13,501 bases of DNA from CAIXOZ01 sp046091285 (lineage in GTDB: Bacteria; Cyanobacteriota; Cyanobacteriia; PCC-6307; Cyanobiaceae), in contig JBJTBH010000028.1 of the NCBI GenBank assembly GCA_046091285.1, positions 1 to 13,501 of the forward strand. Direction: 5' to 3'. Position numbers and translations under genes: made by a program. Below, in pieces: positions 1 through 6,432 of this stretch. Within the stretch, counting starts at the first letter, position 1, and each line of letters starts with the position of its first letter. The notes beneath the pieces are model-generated. The model was not told where the DNA came from and ran no database searches. It saw only the letters and a list, made by a program, of their open reading frames with translations.

Positions 1-143
1 AGGAACGGAATCACTGGCTGCCTCGCTATCTGGGGCTCTATAACGGCCGCAGGTGCCACATGGGCCTCGGTGGCCTCAGCCCTCAGCAGTCCCTCCAGCG
101 GCTGCTGCTCGCTGAATGACCTGGTGAGAAAGCACACCTAACA
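1..143 (+). mobile_element. Right end of an IS481-like insertion sequence (putative boundary)
   Basis: The transposase fragment stops at 119, and IS elements of this type usually end within a few tens of bases of that stop. The following bases, CTGGTGAGAAAGCACACCTAACA (121-143) in the top strand, read outward to a terminal CA. On the other strand the segment therefore begins TGTTAGG, like the TG-starting ends common in IS481 elements. The boundary at 143 is a guess: the left end and the target duplication are outside the window, so the inverted repeat cannot be confirmed. Confidence 0.35.
3..119 (+). CDS. IS481-type transposase, C-terminal fragment (cut by window edge)
   Basis: An open frame enters from the left edge (first whole codon at 3) and stops at TGA 117-119, giving 38 residues. 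They contain WLPRYLGLYNGRRCHMGLGG followed by LSPQQSLQRLL. This matches the end of DDE transposases of the IS481/IS3 superfamily, where a YN-x-RR-x-H-x-x-LGG-x-TP segment lies after the catalytic Glu and closes the integrase core. The catalytic DDE residues lie outside the window, so I cannot say whether the gene is intact upstream. The other two forward frames stop early or give an unremarkable sequence. IS481 is my best family assignment from memory of the C-terminal motif; IS3-type is the main alternative. The transposase would cut and join the ends of its own element. It is the only sign of mobile DNA in the window and lies directly before the vWA-pilin gene. Confidence 0.7.
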   Translation, partial: ERNHWLPRYLGLYNGRRCHMGLGGLSPQQSLQRLLLAE

Positions 144-170
144 TCAGCCCTGGATTGGGCCGATCTCTCC

Positions 171-347
171 TCAATCTCCCTGGAGGAGCTCTGCTGCCAT
201 GGCCACGACCCAGCGGTTGTTGCGGATCTGCAGGCTGACAGGACGTTGCTGGGGCCAGGGCGGAGTTCCCTGGAGCGACAGTCCCCAAGGCAGGCGCCGG
301 CAGGCCGCCGTCAGGGCGATCCCGAGGGCGGCCGGCACGGACGTCAT
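171..347 (-). CDS. Possible small hypothetical protein (58 aa), antisense to the pilin 5' region
   Basis: A reverse-strand frame from ATG at 347 to TGA at 171 encodes 58 residues. It begins MTSVPAALGIALTAAC and ends LQIRNNRWVVAMAAELLQGD. Upstream of the ATG is AAGGG with a 4-base spacer. The codons look natural for this genome (CTG CAG, ATC CGC, AAC AAC, with mostly G or C in third position). The opposing frame of the pilin gene is here rich in Arg, with four AGG codons in about 50, which looks less like coding sequence. I recognise no family and assign no function. It could equally be a chance open frame, since long antisense frames are common at this GC content. If real, the pilin gene probably begins further right, near 355, and the two would be divergent. 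Confidence 0.25.
   Translation of the reverse strand: MTSVPAALGIALTAACRRLPWGLSLQGTPPWPQQRPVSLQIRNNRWVVAMAAELLQGD
182..188 (+). promoter_or_regulatory. Shine-Dalgarno candidate for the start at 199
   Basis: GGAGGAG lies 10 bases before ATG 199. It is a near-perfect anti-16S match at slightly long spacing and is the main argument for the far-upstream start of the vWA-pilin gene. The TTG at 355 has no comparable site. Confidence 0.4.
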
Positions 348-1908
348 CGCACCCTTGGCGGCAACGGCTGCCCGAGGTCGCAGCGCTGGATCAGCAGCGC
401 GGCCAGCAGACGATCGCGGCTTCAGCCTGAGTGAGGTGCTGGTGGCCACCGCGATCTCCGGGATCGTGATCAGCGCGGCCGGGGTGGCTCTGCAGACGAA
501 CCTGCGCAGCATCCAGGGCGCCATCGGTCTGACCAGCGGTCGTGATGGCAATGCCACAGGCCTGACCCTGTTGCGCTCGGAGGTGATGCGGGCCAGCCAG
601 CTGCTGTTTCGTCAGGGAAGCAGCGAGGCGAGTGACAATCTGGACGGCAGCGCCTTTCTGGCTCCGATGACGGCCTGCCGGGCCCTGGCCGGAAGCAGTG
701 CCTGGAATCCCGTGTTCGGCATGAGCCAGGGCAGCGCCACGGTGCCGGTGATCTATGGACTCGGGATCGGGCGCAACGGCACGAGCTATGCCCTGCGCCG
801 CTGCGGACCGGCAACGATCGGTGGCCATGGCAGCCCGGTGCTGAGCACGGTGATCGAAGCGATCGCGCCCGTGCCCTGTGGCGATGGCCGCAGCCGCTGT
901 CCCTTGCCAGGTCTGGATGCCAGCGGCAATGCCACGGATCTGCCGGCCGTGCTGGCCGGCCTCAGCCACAGCCTCGGCGATGACAACAGCAGCCCGCTGC
1001 GCTCGGCGCGCCAACCGGCCTTCGGTTTCCGCACCGATGCCGGGCGTCGCCAGCTGGAACTGATCGATCCCACCACCGGCGGCGACGGCATCACCACCAG
1101 TTTCACCAGCACCGACCCCACCGGTTTCAGCCTGCGGGTCCCGTTGTATCTGAGTGCTCGCGTGCAATCGAATGCAGCGACAACGGCCACCGGCACGACC
1201 GCCGCGACGGCCTGCACCAACTGCAGCGTCTACGGCCTGCCGGTCGCCGGCCTGACAAGAATCCATTTCCTTGTGGATGGCTCCGATTCGATGAGCGCCT
1301 GCACCACCTGGGGCCGGGAGAGTGATGTCAATCCTGACGCCAGACCTTACTGGGACCCCCTCACCAACAGCTGGACCACCACCACCCGCCTCTGCCTCAG
1401 GACGCGAATGCAGACCCTGCAACAGCAGCTGAAACAGGTGCTCCAGAACCTGCCCGCGGATGTGGAGCTGCTGTTGGTGAGCTACAGCGGTAATCAACAG
1501 AGTGGAAGTTCTGGAATCAACAATCGACGCTGGCCCGCCGATCAATCGGTCCGGGTCATCGGCAGTGGCACGAACCGCGCCGAAGCGATCGCCTTCGTCG
1601 ACAGCCTGGATGATGGGGACCCGAGGACCTGGGGTGCGAGCAGCAACGCCTGGGGGCCGATGGAAACAGCCTTCAAGGACAACCTGGCCAAGGCGGTCTT
1701 CGTCTTCAGTGATGATCCCCCCGATCTGGATTATTACGGCCGAGCCTGGGGCGATCCAAGAAGAGAAACGGAATCGATCAGTGTCTACACCACTCTCAAT
1801 CGATCCCGCACCCAGAAACTGGCGTTCAACAGCATCTCCATCGGCCGTGAATCCAGCTGGATGCGCACCCTGAGCAACAACGCCTATGGCACCTACATCA
1901 CGCTCTGA
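199..1908 (+). CDS. Type IV prepilin with C-terminal von Willebrand factor A domain
   Basis: This large pilin-like surface protein is probably a minor pilin or tip adhesin of a type IV pilus. From ATG 199 it has 569 residues. A class III prepilin signal is seen at DDRG|FSLSEV (Gly74 before the cut, Phe+1, Glu+5), followed by the hydrophobic helix (about 80-100) that anchors pilins in the inner membrane and in the fibre core. A middle pilin region (about 100-350) holds several Cys residues. From about 353 to the end is a vWA fold: FLVDGSDSMS gives D360-x-S362-x-S364, GTN gives T458, and VFVFSDD gives D505/D506, so all three MIDAS elements are present. In other bacteria vWA domains on pilins or on PilY1 mediate metal-dependent adhesion or mechanosensing; that role here is inferred. 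The start is uncertain: a 73-residue leader is unusual, and TTG 355 would give a more normal leader of about 22. The gene converges on a four-gene pilin operon. Confidence 0.85.
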   Translation: MATTQRLLRICRLTGRCWGQGGVPWSDSPQGRRRQAAVRAIPRAAGTDVIAPLAATAARGRSAGSAARPADDRGFSLSEVLVATAISGIVISAAGVALQTNLRSIQGAIGLTSGRDGNATGLTLLRSEVMRASQLLFRQGSSEASDNLDGSAFLAPMTACRALAGSSAWNPVFGMSQGSATVPVIYGLGIGRNGTSYALRRCGPATIGGHGSPVLSTVIEAIAPVPCGDGRSRCPLPGLDASGNATDLPAVLAGLSHSLGDDNSSPLRSARQPAFGFRTDAGRRQLELIDPTTGGDGITTSFTSTDPTGFSLRVPLYLSARVQSNAATTATGTTAATACTNCSVYGLPVAGLTRIHFLVDGSDSMSACTTWGRESDVNPDARPYWDPLTNSWTTTTRLCLRTRMQTLQQQLKQVLQNLPADVELLLVSYSGNQQSGSSGINNRRWPADQSVRVIGSGTNRAEAIAFVDSLDDGDPRTWGASSNAWGPMETAFKDNLAKAVFVFSDDPPDLDYYGRAWGDPRRETESISVYTTLNRSRTQKLAFNSISIGRESSWMRTLSNNAYGTYITL

Positions 1909-1945
1909 GACGTCCCTCACGTTGCGACCATGATCTGAACAGCGC

Positions 1946-2668
1946 TCAGAAACCGACCCCGAGCAGCTGCTGCTGACGAAGACGCTGGGTGGCGGCTCCA
2001 TCGTCAAAGGTCTGCTCAAGGGCCACAGCCAGCAGCGTGCCGTCTCCAAGCAGGCAGACGGTGAGGCCGGTGCGCCCGGATCGATTCAGCTCCTGGGCCC
2101 CCTCACCCGGCGCCAGCTGATCCGGACATCCCTGGGACTGGCTGCGCGGCGGGGGAAGGGCATCCAGCATCACCCGACTGACGGCGGTGGCTGACTCGGG
2201 CACCATGCCATCCAGTCCGTAGGCAGGCCCGCAGCGCATCAACACCTGGCCACGCCAGATGGCACTGGGCGGAGCACCGACGCTGTAAGTGATCGGTCCG
2301 CTGGCGGTGCTCAGATGCAGCACGGCCTGGCGACCGGCCAGGGAGCAGGCGGAAATCTCCAGCTCCGGATGGGGGCTGATGTCGGTGGCCTGGCTCAGAT
2401 CACTGTGCAGAAGATCGAACAGGCGGGCCTGGTTCTGACGCTCATGGATCTGGCGGCTCAGACGCTGGGCGATCCGGGCATCGGCCAGCAGACCCTGCAG
2501 CATTCCCATCGCCAGGACCGAGCCGATGCAGACCGCCAGCAGGGCATCCAGCAGAGTGAACCCATGCGTCGGACAGGGTCCAGCCGGCGGAGGAAACGCC
2601 GAACCGCGACGGGACAGGGAGTGGAAACGGGAGATGGGGCGGCCATGGGCCATCGCTGCACGGGCCAC
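1946..2668 (-). CDS. Minor pilin, PilW/PulJ-like, with Asp at +5
   Basis: This 240-residue pilin-like protein is the last gene of the reverse-strand pilin operon. The prepilin site is THG|FTLLDALLAVCIGSVL: Gly36 before the cut, Phe37 at +1 and Asp41 at +5 where most pilins have Glu. A hydrophobic helix follows to about residue 62. The rest is a soluble domain with scattered Cys and no catalytic motif, as in minor pilins of the PilW/PulJ type that help initiate fibre assembly. Subfamily assignment is by gross architecture only. The start is GTG 2668, chosen because GGAG lies 7 bases upstream and the preceding gene ends 18 bases before it; ATG 2653 is a possible alternative with a 31-residue leader. 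The 3' end faces the vWA-pilin gene across 37 bp with no convincing terminator. Confidence 0.8.
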   Translation of the reverse strand: MARAAMAHGRPISRFHSLSRRGSAFPPPAGPCPTHGFTLLDALLAVCIGSVLAMGMLQGLLADARIAQRLSRQIHERQNQARLFDLLHSDLSQATDISPHPELEISACSLAGRQAVLHLSTASGPITYSVGAPPSAIWRGQVLMRCGPAYGLDGMVPESATAVSRVMLDALPPPRSQSQGCPDQLAPGEGAQELNRSGRTGLTVCLLGDGTLLAVALEQTFDDGAATQRLRQQQLLGVGF

Positions 2669-2686
2669 GGGGGGACTCCAGGGAGA

Positions 2687-3244
2687 TCAGAGGGAGGGGT
2701 CGGGCTTGCAGGCGCCGCTGTCCGGGGGCTGGGCGACATCGCCGAGGTAACGACCGAGGCGCACGACGCCACGGGGCAGTGCGAGGACCAGACAACGGCG
2801 CAGAGGCGTTCCGGCGGCTGTGATCACCACGGTTCCACCGTCAATCACCAGACCTCGACGGCTGAAGCGCACGGACGCAGGGACGTTGTGCAGCAGCTGC
2901 ACCCGGCGGGTCAACGGTTCGCCGAGGCTGAGCAGAGCCCGTCGACAGGGCGGCAGGGCTGGATCCGTCGGGGCGATCCAACCCTCCGGTGCCAGTTTCA
3001 GGGCACAGGGCTGGGAAAGACGGCGGGCCTCGGAGCGCCCAAGCTCCAATCCCTGGGCCAGGCGGCGACTCGCCCCCTCCACCGCCTGCCGGGCCATCGG
3101 CTCCGATGTGGCCTGAAGAGCCAGCATCGCCACGATCAGGGTGATCGCCAACCCCGCCAGCAGTTCCAGCAGCGACACGCCCTGCGCCCACCGATGCCCA
3201 GGCCGGAGCCGCCCCTGGGCCAGAACACGACCACCACGACCCAT
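2687..3244 (-). CDS. Minor pilin, FimT/GspH-like
   Basis: This 185-residue prepilin is third in the reverse-strand operon. The leader has 22 mostly basic residues ending WAQG, then VSLLELLAGLAITLIVAMLALQ: cut after Gly22, Val23 at +1, Glu27 at +5. The remainder has beta-rich segments such as FSRRGLVIDGGTVVIT near residues 129-144 and ends in an LGRYLGDVAQPP-type tail, which fits the FimT/GspH group of minor pseudopilins (PF12019-like; not searched). These proteins are membrane-anchored before assembly and form part of the priming complex at the pilus tip; some FimT proteins bind DNA in natural transformation, which cannot be judged here. ATG 3244 follows the upstream stop by 12 bases, and GAGGGG overlapping that stop is a good ribosome binding site, so the two genes are probably translationally coupled. 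Confidence 0.8.
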   Translation of the reverse strand: MGRGGRVLAQGRLRPGHRWAQGVSLLELLAGLAITLIVAMLALQATSEPMARQAVEGASRRLAQGLELGRSEARRLSQPCALKLAPEGWIAPTDPALPPCRRALLSLGEPLTRRVQLLHNVPASVRFSRRGLVIDGGTVVITAAGTPLRRCLVLALPRGVVRLGRYLGDVAQPPDSGACKPDPSL

Positions 3245-3256
3245 GACGATCGCCCC

Positions 3257-3757
3257 TCAGGCGGAACGTTGGGTCGGGGCCAGCGCGCCCACGACCGCCA
3301 CCGGTCCCGGAGGCCCGGAACGCTCCGGGACCGGCAAGGCCAGCGCCGAACCTGTCGCTGCCTCCACGGAACAGAGGCCAAAGGCTTCCGGTGCCAGCAG
3401 GCGTCGTCGCTCATCCTGGCGAGAACCCTGGCTGTAGGTGTAGCTGATCCAGAGGGCCTCCCCCTCCCGCCAGTACCGGCGGCTGAGGCCGGGGAGCCGG
3501 GCCAGGGGCTGATCCGCCAACGCCAGCGACCATGCCGTCAGCACGGCGCCGCAATCGCTGGCGGCCCCGGAAAGCTGCGAGCGTTGACGTTGCAGGGTGG
3601 CAGCGAAGCGCAGCAGATCGACGTCGATCATCTCCAGCGCCTGCTGACGTTTCTGGGCTTCAGCCAGGGCATGGCCACTGGCGCTCCACATCTGGAGCAC
3701 CCCTACAGCCGTCAGCCCCCAGACCAGGCTGGCCACCATCGCCTCTGTGAGATTCAT
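3257..3757 (-). CDS. Minor pilin-like protein, PilV-like, without a visible leader peptide
   Basis: This 166-residue protein begins MNLTEAMVASLVWGLTAVGV, a pilin-type N-terminal helix with Glu at position 5 counted from the initiator Met. The usual basic leader and Gly before the cut are absent. The in-frame codons upstream (S-G-A-R-S before the Met) contain no start codon and no adjacent Gly, so an extended start is not available. ATG 3757 is well supported: it overlaps the upstream stop as ATGA and has AGGAG 8 bases before it. The soluble part has a coiled-coil-like stretch (about 28-62, rich in Q, E, R), Cys69 and Cys128, and no catalytic motif. By position and architecture it resembles PilV/PulI-like minor pilins. 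It may be assembled without peptidase processing or may only act as an inner-membrane partner; both ideas are inference. Confidence 0.7.
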   Translation of the reverse strand: MNLTEAMVASLVWGLTAVGVLQMWSASGHALAEAQKRQQALEMIDVDLLRFAATLQRQRSQLSGAASDCGAVLTAWSLALADQPLARLPGLSRRYWREGEALWISYTYSQGSRQDERRRLLAPEAFGLCSVEAATGSALALPVPERSGPPGPVAVVGALAPTQRSA

Positions 3758-4389
3758 CGATCGAGCTCCTGAACAGCGGTCACCCGCAGCGGTGCCCCGG
3801 CCAGCAGCAGGCGATAGCGGCGTTGCGCGGGCGCGGGCGTGGGCGTGGTCGGATGCGCCCCCTCCTGGGAGAGGGTGAGAAGCCCCCAGCCGGAGCCGCT
3901 CTCAGCGGTCGTGCCCCCTGGCTCCGCCTGCGGCGGCGTCCAGCTGAGCAGGCGCACATCACCGTCCGGGAGATGGATCCGCTGCAGCGTCTCCGGATCG
4001 ACGGCCGCCTCGCAACCTTCGGGGGGCGCGGCGGAGGCCGACCAGGCGACGGATGGCAAGGTCAGCAGGCAACGGTGGCTGCGGTTGAGGGCCAGCGCAA
4101 GCTGCTGAGCCGCCGAACCGAGCAGGTCATCGATCCGGCGCTGCTGCCAGGCCCCCCGCCCCGAGAGCTGGCGACCCCAGATCAGGCTCTGCAGCATCAG
4201 GCAACTGAGCAGCAGCAACAGGGATCCGGCGCTGGCCAGTGGCAGCAGATACCCCTGCTGCGACGGGGGCACCGCAGGCCGCCAACGGCCGGTATCACCC
4301 CGCAACCCTCGTCGTAAGCGTGCCGTCACCGCGCAGATCGCCAGACCATGACGACAGCATTCCCCGCCCGACACAGGCCCAGGCAGCAA
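3754..4389 (-). CDS. PilX/GspK-like minor pilin lacking Glu5
   Basis: First gene of the reverse-strand pilin operon, up to 211 residues. The pilin signature is SQQG|YLLPLASAG followed by a strongly hydrophobic run (SLLLLLSCLMLQSL, about 56-69). Gly46 is the likely cut site, Tyr47 is +1, and +5 is Leu51 instead of Glu. Absence of Glu5 is characteristic of GspK and some PilX-type proteins, which cap the tip and need not pair with a subunit ahead of them. The soluble region has Cys107 and Cys126, which could form a disulfide, and a Pro/Thr-rich linker (about 179-189). The start is unsure: the open frame begins at TTG 4389, which would give a 46-residue leader. GTG codons at residues 21 and 40 would give leaders of 26 and 7, and none has a clear ribosome site. 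The stop overlaps the next start by 4 bases. Confidence 0.7.
   Translation of the reverse strand: MLPGPVSGGECCRHGLAICAVTARLRRGLRGDTGRWRPAVPPSQQGYLLPLASAGSLLLLLSCLMLQSLIWGRQLSGRGAWQQRRIDDLLGSAAQQLALALNRSHRCLLTLPSVAWSASAAPPEGCEAAVDPETLQRIHLPDGDVRLLSWTPPQAEPGGTTAESGSGWGLLTLSQEGAHPTTPTPAPAQRRYRLLLAGAPLRVTAVQELDR
3766..3770 (-). promoter_or_regulatory. Shine-Dalgarno site fixing the start at 3757
   Basis: Reverse-strand AGGAG lies 8 bases before ATG 3757 and inside the last codons of the preceding gene. With the ATGA stop/start overlap it fixes the start of the leaderless pilin and points to translational coupling. Confidence 0.6.
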
Positions 4390-4470
4390 CGCCCCCCGCA
4401 GCCCCCTTCGCGAGGGACGTGGCGAGAGGCCGCTGCAGCGTTGAGGCCAGGGCCTGAGCCGACGACCGAC

Positions 4471-6279
4471 CTACTGGTTTAGTTTCAGCACGGCCATGAA
4501 GGCCTCCTGAGGGCCCTCCACCTTGCCCATCGCCTTCATCCGCTTCTTGCCTTTGGCCTGCTTCTGCAGCAGCTTCTTCTTGCGGGAAATATCACCGCCA
4601 TAGCACTTGGCGAGCACGTCCTTGCGCATCGCACTGATGCTCTCACTGGCGATCACACGGCTGCCGATCGACGCCTGAATCGGAATCTTGAACTGCTGGC
4701 GGGGAATCAGTTCCTTGAGCTTTTCCACAAGCCCCTTGCCGACGTTGTAGGCCTTGTCGCGGTGAACAATGGTGGTGAGCGGATCAGCCTTCTCGCTATT
4801 GATCAATACATCAAGACGCACCAGCTCATTTTTACGGTAACCAATCAGGCTGTATTCCATCGAGGCATAGCCCTTGGTGCGGCTCTTCATCTGGTCGAAG
4901 AAGTCGGTGACCACTTCCGCCAGAGGCATCTCATAGTGCAGAGTCACCCGATCGGTGGTGATGTACTTCATATCGATAAACTCACCGCGCCGCTCCTGAC
5001 ACAGCTCCATCAGGGTGCCGTTATAGGTGTTAGGCGTATAAATCTCCAGCTTCACATAGGGTTCTTCGATCGATTCGCGCTTCTGGGGATCCGGCAGGGT
5101 GGCGGGATTATCCACCATCACCGTGCTGCCATCGAGCATGTTCACCTGATAGATCACCGATGGCGCGGTGACGATCAGATCGAGGTCGTACTCACGTTCC
5201 AGGCGTTCCTGCACGATCTCCATGTGCAGGAGCCCCAGGAAGCCACAGCGGAACCCGAAGCCCATGGCGCTGCTGGTCTCCGGTTCGTACTGCAGAGCCG
5301 CATCCGAGAGCTGCAGCTTGTCGAGTGCTTCGCGCAGATCCGGATATTGATCGGCATCGGTGGGGAAGAGGCCGCAGAACACCATCGGCTTGGCTTCGGT
5401 GTATCCAGGCAGGGGCTCCGTCGCTGGATTGGCCACCAGGGTGATCGTGTCCCCGACGCGGGCATCGGCCACCGCCTTGATCGAGGCGGCCAGATAGCCC
5501 ACCTCACCGGCATGGAGGCTCTCTACCTGGCGCTGATCCGGCGCCATCACACCCACTTCATCCAGTTCGTAGGTCTTCTTGGAGGCCATCAGCAGGACCT
5601 TGTCCTTGCGGCGGATCGAGCCGCTGATCACCCGGAAGTAGACGATCACCCCGCGATAAGGGTCGTAGTAGGAATCGAAGATCAGGGCCTTGAGGGGTTC
5701 CGCCACCTGATCGGCCGGCGGTGGCACCCGATCGACCACCGCCTGCAGAATCTCGGGCACACCCAGCCCTGTCTTGGCGGAACAGGCGATCGCATTGGAA
5801 GTGTCCAGCCCGATGATCGCCTCGATCTCTTCGCTGATGCGCTCGGGATCGGCCCCCGGCAGATCGATCTTGTTCAGAACGGGAATGATCTCAAGGTCAT
5901 TCGCCAGAGCCAGATAGACATTGGCCAGGGTCTGGGCCTCGACGCCCTGGCTGGCATCGACCACCAGCAGCGCCCCTTCGCAGGCCTGCAGGGAACGGCT
6001 GACCTCATACGAGAAGTCGACGTGGCCTGGGGTATCGATCAGATTGAGGATGTAGGTCTCGCCATCGGCGGCCTTGTATTCCATCCGGGCGGCCTGGAGC
6101 TTGATCGTGATCCCCCGCTCCCGCTCCAGGTCCATGTTGTCGAGGAACTGCTCCTGCATGTCCCGGGCCGCCACCGTTCCCGTTTCCTGCAGCAGACGAT
6201 CGGCCAGGGTGGATTTGCCATGGTCGATGTGGGCAATGATGCAGAAGTTGCGGATCCTCTGAACGGGAACGTCGGTCAT
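4471..6279 (-). CDS. lepA: Elongation factor 4 (LepA), ribosome-associated GTPase
   Basis: Full-length at 602 residues, the usual size. LepA binds the ribosome and hydrolyses GTP; it affects translation under stress and ribosome assembly or initiation. The GTPase motifs are all present: AHIDHGKST (16-24), RGITIK (55-60), DTPGH (82-86), NKID (136-139) and SAK (167-169). The beta-barrel domain and EF-G-like domains follow. The C-terminus is the LepA-specific lysine-rich tail (GGDISRKKKLLQKQAKGKKR, near 564-583), which separates it from EF-G and TypA. The start MTDVPVQRIRNFCIIAHIDHG is canonical. It is divergent from nfu across 153 bp and lies 81 bp upstream of the pilin operon on the same strand with no clear terminator between, so read-through into the pilin genes is possible. 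Confidence 0.98.
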   Translation of the reverse strand: MTDVPVQRIRNFCIIAHIDHGKSTLADRLLQETGTVAARDMQEQFLDNMDLERERGITIKLQAARMEYKAADGETYILNLIDTPGHVDFSYEVSRSLQACEGALLVVDASQGVEAQTLANVYLALANDLEIIPVLNKIDLPGADPERISEEIEAIIGLDTSNAIACSAKTGLGVPEILQAVVDRVPPPADQVAEPLKALIFDSYYDPYRGVIVYFRVISGSIRRKDKVLLMASKKTYELDEVGVMAPDQRQVESLHAGEVGYLAASIKAVADARVGDTITLVANPATEPLPGYTEAKPMVFCGLFPTDADQYPDLREALDKLQLSDAALQYEPETSSAMGFGFRCGFLGLLHMEIVQERLEREYDLDLIVTAPSVIYQVNMLDGSTVMVDNPATLPDPQKRESIEEPYVKLEIYTPNTYNGTLMELCQERRGEFIDMKYITTDRVTLHYEMPLAEVVTDFFDQMKSRTKGYASMEYSLIGYRKNELVRLDVLINSEKADPLTTIVHRDKAYNVGKGLVEKLKELIPRQQFKIPIQASIGSRVIASESISAMRKDVLAKCYGGDISRKKKLLQKQAKGKKRMKAMGKVEGPQEAFMAVLKLNQ

Positions 6280-6284
6280 GGGCT

Positions 6285-6307
6285 GGCGGGTTCCCGCCCC
6301 GGGGCGG
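6285..6307. repeat. Two overlapping inverted repeats just upstream of lepA
   Basis: GGCGGG-TT-CCCGCC (6285-6298) overlaps the perfect 14-bp palindrome CCGCCCCGGGGCGG (6294-6307). In the lepA transcript each could form a short GC stem of about 5 bp with a tetraloop, and the two share bases so only one can form at a time. The nearer stem ends 5 bases before the lepA ATG and would cover its ribosome binding region. A role is inference; GC-rich DNA produces such repeats by chance. Confidence 0.35.
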
Positions 6308-6432
6308 CGGCTTTCGATCGATCAATCCTAGTGATCGGGCCCTGCCCTGCCGCCCGCTGCCGGGACGGCTGGGACCCTGGCCCGGATTCGGCTCCCTAAG
6401 CTCTGCAGCAATGCCTGCCACGGTGAGCCCCG

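Noticed and set aside
1..142. Other forward frame through the left edge (47 codons to TAA 142)
   Set aside because: Its residues show no motif, whereas the frame from position 3 gives a clear transposase C-terminus ending at 119.
1909..1945. Bidirectional terminator between the vWA pilin and the convergent operon
   Set aside because: Only an imperfect repeat (CTGAACAGCGCTCAG) is visible, with mismatches and no T-runs on either strand.
391..2049. 552-codon open frame antisense to the vWA-pilin gene
   Set aside because: The forward frame carries a precise prepilin site and a full vWA motif set; the reverse frame has none and spans the convergent gene junction.
2315..3772. 485-codon forward frame antisense to three pilin genes
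   Set aside because: It crosses three tightly coupled reverse genes with their own ribosome sites; the product is Arg/Gln/Gly-rich without motifs.
6320..6345. Promoter for lepA or nfu around CGATCGATCAATCCTAG
   Set aside because: TAGGAT on the reverse strand resembles a -10, but no -35 lies at proper spacing, and the bases are mostly overlapping GATC palindromes.
4762..6399. 545-codon open frame antisense to lepA
   Set aside because: Same antisense signature (many His, Ile, Gly, Gln) with no recognisable domain; lepA is full length on the opposite strand.
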